This document shows, piece after piece, positions 20,423 to 28,400 of a stretch of 64,000 nt of DNA. Source of the DNA: Paraburkholderia adhaesiva (GTDB lineage: Bacteria; Pseudomonadota; Gammaproteobacteria; Burkholderiales; Burkholderiaceae); contig NZ_JAJEJQ010000001.1 in assembly GCF_021390575.1 (NCBI RefSeq), positions 2,146,501-2,210,500 on the forward strand, written 5' to 3'. A program made the position numbers and the translations under genes. Numbering within the stretch: the first letter of the stretch is position 1; the number at the start of each line of letters is the position of its first letter. Under the pieces are notes generated by a model, which made no database searches, was not told where the DNA came from, and saw only the letters and a program-made list of their open reading frames with translations.

Positions 20423-20755
20423 TTAACCGCCGCTGCAACCGCAGCCCGAACCCGCTCCGCCGCCGCAGGCACCGGTTTCGCGCTCCTGCGGTGCCGAGCC
20501 ACCGGCGGCAGGCACAACCAGGAAGTCGATCACGACTTGCGCAGGTTGACGCTCCACGTAGTGGATTTCCACCTGGTCGCCGTAGCGCGACTGGATCTGG
20601 TTCAAGAGCGGAAGCGGGTCGTGATCGTTCACGAAGCGCATCGTTTCGCCGCGATCGAGCGACTCCAGTGCGCCGAAAATCGCGGCGTGGCGAAAACGCT
20701 TGGAGATGCCGCGTGCGTCGAAAACAAATGCGTTGCGGTTAATGGTTTCGGTCAT
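20423..20755 (-). CDS. DUF2249 protein with cysteine-rich tail
   Basis: 110 residues. The DUF2249 core is visible as FDARGISKRFRHAAIFGALE, LDRGETMRFVNDHDPLPLL and QVEIHYVERQP. It ends in a glycine/cysteine tail ACGGGAGSGCGCSGG that could bind metal. DUF2249 proteins cluster with denitrification and NO genes; a role there is inferred. The ATG at 20755 has GGAG six bases upstream, better than the ATG four codons earlier. It is the last gene of the norB operon, 112 bases after nnrS. Confidence 0.82.
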   Translation of the reverse strand: MTETINRNAFVFDARGISKRFRHAAIFGALESLDRGETMRFVNDHDPLPLLNQIQSRYGDQVEIHYVERQPAQVVIDFLVVPAAGGSAPQERETGACGGGAGSGCGCSGG

Positions 20756-20867
20756 GTGAAGCTCCATCTAAAAGTTCAAGCAAGTCCACGTCGTAACGTT
20801 AGACAGTCAAGGTGGCGTTGTTGCGCCGGTTTCGCGTGCAACTGACGAATCGGTTCGAACGCATTGT

Positions 20868-22019
20868 TTATCGCCTGCCCCGGCGTGCAGACCAGATTGC
20901 CGTTAGCAAAACGAAGATAAAAATCGCGAGGGCTGCGGCAGCGGCTTCGCTGCCGAAACGTCTCAGGCCAAAATCACCGTACAGAACACCGACCACGCGC
21001 GCCGCCACGGCACCGTGCAAGAGCACGAGCGGCACATAAAAGAGCGGACTGTACTTGACGCGCAAGCGGGTGACGGCGGGGAGAATGATCGGTGCGTGGC
21101 CGAACACCATTGAGAACACAAAGCCGAGCGTGAGTGCATGCAGCGCCGCGTCGTGCCACGGATGTCCTGCGACGAGTGCACCGTCGAGTCCGAGCAGGCC
21201 GCTTGCGCCAAACCAGCCGTAGCCGACCAGCAACGCAACGGCAATGAAACGTGTGAGACCGCGCTGACGTACCGTGTAGCGCGCGATGTCGTACTTCGCG
21301 AGCCACAACGCCAGCAGCAAGTAGCTCGCCGAAAAAACACGGCTGCCAAAGTCGGGCTGCCAAAGCGCGATGGCGAGCCCCGTCAGCAAGAGCGTGACGC
21401 AACCGCCGAACAGATAGGGTGCCATGGGCCGCATAGGGCGCATGCGCATCAATTCGAGCCGTTCGGCGACGATCGTCAAAACGAGAAATGCGAGCCAGGC
21501 AGGCACCGCAGAAAACGGATCGCCCGATACGATCCAGACCAGATTGCCGAAGGTCCAGCAGGCTGCGGCAATGGCAAGCGTAATCAAATAGAGCGCGAAC
21601 TGTCGGCGCATCACGAAGATGCTACCGACAAGCAGCGGAATGGACGCAACAAGCAGAGCCACCTGCGCAAGCGGGACGGGTGCGCCGGCCAGCAGTAACA
21701 CGCTGGCGAGCGCCGCGCCGACAGGCGCAGCAAAACACCATGCACGACCAATCGCGACGGCACGCTCGAGGCTGATGACCGCGCCGAAGAATACCGGAAC
21801 CATCAGCACACCGTGCCACCCTGCTCTGGCAACGGCGTGCGCCGGCAGCGCCACGCCAAAGCGGGCAAGACCGGTGCCGAGACCACACAGCAGCGTCGCG
21901 ACAATGACCGCGCCAAGCAACACGCGGGGCGCGAGCCGAAGGGGAGATCCCCTCTTCATCGGATCTGCCTGCCGGTTCGCAGCCCTGGTGGCCGGCTGGT
22001 TCGTTACTCGTCCGACCAT
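20868..22019 (-). CDS. nnrS: NnrS-family heme/copper membrane protein
   Basis: 383 residues with about 12 predicted transmembrane segments. Family features include GWHGVLMVPVFFGAVISLER, HPWHDAALHALTLGFVFSMV and FGHAPIILPAV, where conserved His residues would bind heme. NnrS proteins are linked to protection from NO-derived stress, though the mechanism is debated. The ATG at 22019 overlaps the end of the upstream DUF59 gene; ATG at 21959 is an alternative. It lies in the norB operon. Confidence 0.88.
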   Translation of the reverse strand: MVGRVTNQPATRAANRQADPMKRGSPLRLAPRVLLGAVIVATLLCGLGTGLARFGVALPAHAVARAGWHGVLMVPVFFGAVISLERAVAIGRAWCFAAPVGAALASVLLLAGAPVPLAQVALLVASIPLLVGSIFVMRRQFALYLITLAIAAACWTFGNLVWIVSGDPFSAVPAWLAFLVLTIVAERLELMRMRPMRPMAPYLFGGCVTLLLTGLAIALWQPDFGSRVFSASYLLLALWLAKYDIARYTVRQRGLTRFIAVALLVGYGWFGASGLLGLDGALVAGHPWHDAALHALTLGFVFSMVFGHAPIILPAVTRLRVKYSPLFYVPLVLLHGAVAARVVGVLYGDFGLRRFGSEAAAAALAIFIFVLLTAIWSARRGRR

Positions 22020-22336
22020 CCCAGCACCCGGCGAGCCGCGTCGGTCATCATCGAGGGATCCCATGGCGGCTCCCATACGAGTTTGATATTGATAGCCATG
22101 CTTGCAGGTGTAAGAGCGTCGACGACCTCACGCGCGTCGTCGAGAATCACCTCGCCCATCGGGCAGGCGGGCGATGTCGGCGCGATGTCGATTTCCAGCA
22201 TCTCCGGACTCACATCGACGCGAAAGACGAGACCAAGGTCAACGATGTTGACGCCGACCTCGGGATCGATCACATAACGCAGGGCCTCGCGGATTTCACT
22301 TTCGCTCGGCAGTGCTGCATTGTCGGCCGGGGACAT
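22004..22336 (-). CDS. DUF59 (MIP18-like) iron-sulfur assembly factor
   Basis: 110 residues of the MIP18/SufT/PaaD-like fold: ALRYVIDPEVGVNIVDLGLV, then DIAPTSPACPMGEVILDDA with the conserved Cys in SPACPMG. Such proteins help mature metal centres. In beta-proteobacterial NO-reductase clusters one commonly sits next to norB, so maturation of NorB or a partner is plausible but inferred. It ends inside the nnrS start (16-base overlap) and follows norB after about 75 bases. ATG at 22339 is an alternative start. Confidence 0.85.
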   Translation of the reverse strand: MSPADNAALPSESEIREALRYVIDPEVGVNIVDLGLVFRVDVSPEMLEIDIAPTSPACPMGEVILDDAREVVDALTPASMAINIKLVWEPPWDPSMMTDAARRVLGWSDE

Positions 22337-22414
22337 CATGGCGCTCTCTCCTGTTCATCATCGGGGCGAGGTGCCGGCCAGCACAGGCCGGCCGCCCCCC
22401 CTCACGCCCACTGC

Positions 22415-24703
22415 TTAGACGCGTTGCGAGACGCGTTTGGCGGTTGCTTCCTGCGGTGCGGTCGGACCACGACCGAGCAGACGCAGTGCGAACCAGCCGA
22501 GGTACAACACGCCCATGGCGAACACGATGTCGCCCGGCACACGCACCCAGACGAGCGTCTGCATGATCGCCGAATGGATCACTTCAGGCGAACGTGCATA
22601 CCAGAGGCCCTTGCTGACGCATGCCCATGCTTCGTAGATCCCCGACGGCAGGATCGAGAAGAACACCATCATGAACAGGCCGATGTTGAGCATCCAGAAG
22701 GCCGGCTTGAGCAGCGAGTCGTCCCAGGCTTGCCGTGCGGACATTCCGCGCAGGCAGAACAGCATCAGGCCGATGCCCAGCATACCGTACACACCAAAGA
22801 GTGCTGCGTGGCCGTGTGCGGGCGTCATGTTCAGGCCCTGCACGTAGTACAGCGAGATCGGCGGATTGATCGAGAAGCCGAGCAGACCGGCGCCCACCGT
22901 ATTCCAGACACTGACTGCGACGAAGCAGAGAATCACCCACTTGTAGTTCTGCACCCACGGAGCAGCTTGCGAGCGGCGATAGGTTTGCCAGCCTTCCATG
23001 CCCATGATGGCGAGCGGCACCACTTCGAATGCAGAGAACACTGCGCCGAACGCGATGATGGACGTCGAGGTACCCGTGAAGTAGAGGTGATGCAGCGTGC
23101 CGAGAATGCCACCGAACAGGAAGATGATCGTTTCCATGACAATCGCGCGGTTCGCGGTTGCGGCACGAATCAGACCCAGGCGCGAGAAGATGAGCGCGAT
23201 GACAGCCGTCGCGAACACTTCAAAGAAGCCTTCCACCCAGAGGTGGACAAGCCACCAACGCCAGTACTCGATCATCGAGTAGTGCGTGTTTTGGCCCCAC
23301 GCGAGCGAGGACGCATAGAACAAGCCGATGCAGGTAGCCGACAGGAACATCATCGTGATGATGCCGCGGCCGCTGGTCTTCGGATCCTTGAGCGCGGGCA
23401 TCAACGCACGGCCAAGGAGGAATGCCCAGAACAGGAGGCCGACGAAGAGCAGCAATTGCCAGACCCGGCCCATGCTCGTGTAAGCGAGACCTTGATTGCC
23501 GAGCCAGAAAGCGAACGACGTGCCGCGATGCTGCAGCGAGCCGAGCCAGCCGCAAACGGTCGAACCCACCACGATGAAGAGCAGTGCATAGAACAGCAGG
23601 TCCACACCGAGCTTCTGCAACTTCGGTTCACGCCCGGACAGAAGCGGCGCGATGTAGAGACCGGTTGCAAGCCATGCCGTGGCAATCCAGAGGACGCCGA
23701 ACTGGGTGTGAATCGTGCGGCTCACGACCCAGGGGAGGAAATCAGCGATGGGCATCCCGAAGACACTGTGTCCTTCCACTGCGTAGTGCGCCGTCAGCGA
23801 GCCCATGGCGACCTGCGTCAGCATCAGGCCGATCACGACGTAGAAGTACTTCTTCGTCGCGCGCATGGACGGCGTCGTCTTGACGTTGAACAGCGGATCT
23901 TCGGCCGGTGCAGCGGGGACCTCTTCTTCGCTGTCATGGTGCGACGCGTGGTACCAGATCAGACCGGCGATACCCGCGAGCAGGAGGATCACACTCGCGA
24001 TCGACCACATGCCGTTGGCAACCGTCGGCGTATTGGCGACGAGCGGCTCATGCGGCCAGTTGTTCGTGTAGGTGACGTCCGTTTCGCCCGGACGGTCGGT
24101 CGTGGCTGACCAGGACGACCAGAAGAAGAACGCTGCCAGTGCAGCCTGGTCGGCAGCTCCCGGCACGGAGCCGGCGTTCATCGCGTATTGATCGCGCAGC
24201 TTGTCGAAAGCCGGATCCGTTCCGAACAGCGACTCATAGTGCTTCGCGACATCGAGAATCGCGGTCGCACGCTGATCGGTCACCGCGACGTGCCCGCTCG
24301 CGGCGTCATAGCGGTTCTGGCGCATTTCGCGCTTCAGACGAGCGTCGAGCGTGCCTTGCTGCTCCGGCGTCAGCGCGTCATACGACTTGCCGAACTCTTT
24401 TTGCGCCCACAGGTCGCGCAGCGTGACGGCTTCACGATGCAGCCAGTCTGCCGACCAGTCGGGGGCGACGTAGCTGCCGTGGCCCCAGACCGTACCTACC
24501 TGCTGACCGCCGGCGGCCAGCCACACCTTCTGACCGCGCTGGACCTGTTCGCCCGTGAACAGGAGGCTGCCGCTATCGCTAACGACTGCGCTTGGGATCG
24601 GCGGCGCGACGAGGTAGATCTCGCGGCCAAGCCAGAGTAGAACGGCAAATGACGCGAGGCAGATGAGCCCCAGCCATTTCCATAACCGATTTGTTGATTG
24701 CAT
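22415..24703 (-). CDS. norB: Quinol-dependent nitric-oxide reductase, single subunit (qNor)
   Basis: Reduces two NO to N2O with electrons from quinol, in the inner membrane. 762 residues: an N-terminal span, a periplasmic domain of about 200 residues replacing NorC (GEQVQRGQKVWLAAGGQQVG, GHGSYVAPDWSADW), then the 12-helix heme-copper oxidase-like core. Heme and FeB site stretches include SRTIHTQFGVLWIATAW, HLWVEGFFEVFATAVI and LGTLHHLYFTGTS. Length and the extra domain identify qNor rather than cNor. It heads the NO-detoxification operon, and an NsrR-like palindrome lies 78 bases upstream of the ATG. No nirK/nirS or nosZ is present here. Confidence 0.96.
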   Translation of the reverse strand: MQSTNRLWKWLGLICLASFAVLLWLGREIYLVAPPIPSAVVSDSGSLLFTGEQVQRGQKVWLAAGGQQVGTVWGHGSYVAPDWSADWLHREAVTLRDLWAQKEFGKSYDALTPEQQGTLDARLKREMRQNRYDAASGHVAVTDQRATAILDVAKHYESLFGTDPAFDKLRDQYAMNAGSVPGAADQAALAAFFFWSSWSATTDRPGETDVTYTNNWPHEPLVANTPTVANGMWSIASVILLLAGIAGLIWYHASHHDSEEEVPAAPAEDPLFNVKTTPSMRATKKYFYVVIGLMLTQVAMGSLTAHYAVEGHSVFGMPIADFLPWVVSRTIHTQFGVLWIATAWLATGLYIAPLLSGREPKLQKLGVDLLFYALLFIVVGSTVCGWLGSLQHRGTSFAFWLGNQGLAYTSMGRVWQLLLFVGLLFWAFLLGRALMPALKDPKTSGRGIITMMFLSATCIGLFYASSLAWGQNTHYSMIEYWRWWLVHLWVEGFFEVFATAVIALIFSRLGLIRAATANRAIVMETIIFLFGGILGTLHHLYFTGTSTSIIAFGAVFSAFEVVPLAIMGMEGWQTYRRSQAAPWVQNYKWVILCFVAVSVWNTVGAGLLGFSINPPISLYYVQGLNMTPAHGHAALFGVYGMLGIGLMLFCLRGMSARQAWDDSLLKPAFWMLNIGLFMMVFFSILPSGIYEAWACVSKGLWYARSPEVIHSAIMQTLVWVRVPGDIVFAMGVLYLGWFALRLLGRGPTAPQEATAKRVSQRV

Positions 24704-24780
24704 ATTCCTCTCTCCTTCTCCAGAAAGGGATGAGTTGCGGAGACAATGTCTGCGTCAGTAGCCCGTTTTCACTGCGTTTA

Positions 24781-24803
24781 AAGATGCATCATTGATGCAT
24801 GTT
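24781..24803. promoter_or_regulatory. NsrR-like operator upstream of norB
   Basis: AAGATGCATCATTGATGCAT followed by GTT contains ATGCATCA-T-TGATGCAT, a perfect 8-1-8 palindrome. It matches the NsrR pattern of AAGATGCAT-like half-sites separated by about five bases. NsrR is the NO-sensing iron-sulfur repressor, so the norB operon is probably derepressed by NO. No NorR gene or clear sigma54 promoter was seen beside it. Confidence 0.7.
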
Positions 24804-25383
24804 ATCGGCATCATAGTTGGTGCCGAAGCCGCGTGTAAAGATGCGATTGGTCGGCGCTTGCGGCTACACAAGTTCAAAAAAAGCTAGTCGAATTAACGGT
24901 TTATGGCGTTTCGGGGGAGTGGCCGCGCTCTTTCCGTGCCAATTCGCCGCAGCGTTGAACACAATCCTCGACCTTGAAATTCGCGGGCGCGTTTGCCTCG
25001 AAGGCGCAACAAGCTCCGCCCCTGCCGTAGCCGGACTTGGGTTTTTTTCAGGCACAGGTAAAGGGAAGGCAAACGCCGTACAAGGCAGTCAGGCGGCTCA
25101 GGCGTGCGAGGAGGTGCTCCAGAACGCGGCCCGGTTCGAACGACGCCAACCCCGACACGCGGGGCGCGGAGCCTTGTCAGAATTCCAGTGACTCGTGCAA
25201 GCGCGCGCCGAGCGCGAGAGGTCGCTCACCGTCAACGTCACGGCACTCAACGTTTAGATCAATGCGGTTGTCTCGTCCGTGCCCATTTGCTTTTCCGTTG
25301 CACGTTATAGCTGTCATTGACTTCGCGCGTGCGCGCAAGGTGGTGCGGCGGCCGATCGGCCAATCGCCCGGGCACGCGCGTCA
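24804..25383. other. Spacer between norB and the effector island
   Basis: About 580 bases with no supported gene. One 124-codon open frame (plus strand) lacks a ribosome site and looks unlike protein. No direct repeat or attachment site was recognised at this left border of the island. Confidence 0.45.
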
Positions 25384-25424
25384 AGAAAAAAGGCTGAGCC
25401 CATCAGAGCACGGGGCTCAGCCGT
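25384..25424 (-). terminator. Terminator of the giant effector gene
   Basis: On the minus strand GGCTGAGCCC pairs with GGGCTCAGCC over a ten-base loop and runs into TTTTTTCTT. It lies 40 bases beyond the stop codon. Confidence 0.9.
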
Positions 25425-25463
25425 TGGCCGTCTCACAGGTTACCGACCATCACCACTGCTGCT

Positions 25464-28400
25464 TCACGCCTTCTCCTGGTCCGTATTGCCGGTTCCTGAC
25501 CCATCAGCACCACTACCTGACGTGTTCTCCTGGCCCGTCTTACCGGTTCCCGAACCATCACCACCACTGCCTGACGCCGTCCCCTGCTGGTCCGTCTTAC
25601 CGGTTCCCGAACCACCACCACTGCCTGACAGGTTGTCCTGGGCATCCGAAAAGCCCTTTCGCCGCGTATCCGTGATATCGCTGTCCCAGAGCGGGTTGAG
25701 CGGGAAGTTATAACCACGGTCCTTCGCTGCCTGAATCATTTCTTTCAATTCAGCCTTGTCGTGAATAACGCAGATTTCGTCAAAGCGCCCCATTTTGTAG
25801 GGAAGAAAGAACGTTGCCGGGTAGTTCGCATCCTGATCCGTCACAGGGTTGGTCGAGTCATCGGCGTGGTGCGCAACGTTTGCACGCTCACGGCTGTCAT
25901 TCGCCTTGATCTCGTCGTTGATGGCAGGGACCAGATTGGCGACGCGCTGCGACGAATTACCGAGATCCGGATCGTCGTTCTTGTGGAATTCCTTTTTATC
26001 GTCATAGGCCGGTTTCAGATTGGGATTGATGCCGTCCTTGTTCTGGTAGTTGTCCACTCGCTTCTTGAATACGTCCTGGTGCACATCGGGCGTGGGCACC
26101 CTGTCCTGTGGACCGACGTCAGCGAGATGTGGCGCGACAGCAAAAAGATCGTAATCCGCGGTGAACGGTTTCGCGCCCTTCGTAGTCGGGGCCAGGACTT
26201 CAATGGGCTGGTTGTTGCTGGTGATGGTGAAGTTCCCGTTTTTCGTCGGGGTCGCTTCGAAATAATATAGCTTCCCACTTGGCGCGACGGCACCAAAGGT
26301 GCGCACACCCTTCGAATTGGGTTCCGATACTACCGTTATGGTTCCCATATCCGAGAGCTTCTGGAGCCGGTCCCACGACAACTCGAGCGGGATTTTCGTG
26401 GCATCGCCTCCGTTGATGCTCTTTGTGATTTCCTGATTGAATTTGTCGATGCGCGCGGAATCGGTGTTTTCAAGCTTGCTGAACTTCTGGTCCGAACAGA
26501 TAAGCCCCGCCTGCGGCCCCCACGATGCGCTCTTCCCTTTGATATGGAAGCCCTTCGTTTCATAACCCTCTTCGATCAAGCCGGTGGCGTATTTATCGAC
26601 GGGCCGGATACTGATGATCGTGTTGTATTTGTAGGCCATCTTCTGCAGCACCGGCAAATCGACCTTGACGACGCCCGTTTCGCCCGATGTCTTCGAGACC
26701 ACATCGTCGATATGCGCCGAATAATCGGGTGATGCGGGATCGGGTATGTGATTCTGCTCGACCTCTTTTTTGACCTGCAGATCGCGCTCGTGGAGACTGC
26801 CCGCGCTCGGCGTAATCACTTCCGGATTCGGGACGGTGCTCGTCGACTGGCTCGTTTGCGTCGCTGGCGCGGCCGTTGTATTCGTCGAGGTCGATGAACC
26901 CTGGCTCGCTGCGGCATTTGTCGAGGTCGATGGACCCTGACTCGCTTCGGAATTTGCCGAGGTCGACGGACCCTCGCTCGCAGCGGCATTTGTCGAGCTC
27001 GATTGACCCTGCCTCACAGCGTCACCAGTTCCCGACCCAGACGGCTGGGATTGCCCGGCAACCGTTTCCGGGCTCTGGCGTCGTGGCCCAGATGGGCCCG
27101 CGCTGGCCGGGTCGCCACCCGGCAGTCCGGGTCTGCTCCTGCCTTCGTTGAAGAACGCCGTGACATTGTCGATGTCCCGCTGGTTTTGCAGGACCGGGAC
27201 AGGGTTGCGCGCTGCTGGCGCCAGGTAGTTCATCGCGTTTTGCTGGCCCTGCGGCGTGAGTCCGGGCAGTTCGCGAATGACATTATCGGTGGTCAGCTGG
27301 AGGTTCAGATTCGTCACGCCTCCCGAGCCCGATGGACCCGGCGCGGCGTCCTGCTTTTGTGCTGCGAGCATTTCTGTTCTTGCGCGGTCGATCTCCGCGT
27401 CGAATTCGTCCTGCGGAAGTTTCTCGATACGTTTCATTTCCTCCGGTGTGCGGTGGTTCTGAAGCCAGGTGATCACCGCGTCGGCATCGGGCGGAGGCGT
27501 CGGTGACGAGGCCACTCTATTCTCGAGCTCTGCCCGTTGCTGCTCACGGGCCGGTGACTGCGGCGCATCGGCACTGCCCTGCGTGGACGGAGTTGAAGAC
27601 CCCGACGAGGTTGAAGACGGGGACCCGGACGGCGTTGCCACCGGCGTCAGGGGTGCGCCTTCCTCAGGCATATTCGCGCGCCGCCTGATCATCCCGAGTT
27701 CCCCTTCGACCTGGGGATCGGGCAGATCGGCAAGCCGATGAAGCTCTTCCGGAGGAAGGTTCTTCGATATCCAGCGCATTAAGTCCGGATTGGTGGGCTC
27801 ATCCGGATTGACCCACCCCAGTTCGTTCCAGACTTGCTGAAGGTCACGTTCACGTAACTCGGGCAGCGGCGCATCGGCATCGACATTCTGCGCGAACGCA
27901 GACGGAGAGGATGACTGGGCGGGCGCGGATGAACCACCCGATGTGCCCGGCTGGGGGCTGGGAAGCGTGCTATCCAGACCGGCCTTGATCTCGTCGACCT
28001 TCTTCTGGCTGTTCGGAGACAACGGGGCGTTGAGGTCGAGCCCTGCCGGCAACGGAGACGGTACTGGCAGCGGCGCTTCGACATAACCGGGATCATTGCG
28101 GATCCGGCTCACGGTCGTGATGCTGACTTCGAAACGAGTGCCGATCTGGGCATTGATCAGGTGCGGGTTCTTCTGCATGTAGTCGCGGATTTCCATCTTC
28201 CGTTCGGTAGTCAGGGGAACGCCCATACCGCTGGACTTTTGCAGGCCGTTATCATGGCGCAGCCTGGAGATTGTCATTCCCGAGACGCCGCACGCCTTGC
28301 CGATATCGTCGTTGGAGTCACCGATGTTCTTGCGGATGTACTCGACGATCTCCGCCTTGCGTTGATCGGATATACCGGTGACCTTGGGGAGGCCGACTTC

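Noticed and set aside
22424..24109. 561-codon open frame opposite norB
   Set aside because: It is antisense to a certain qNor gene, is rich in His/Arg/Glu/Asp from complementary GC-rich codons, and has no ribosome site. The same holds for long frames opposite lepA, fabF, otsA and the ABC exporter.
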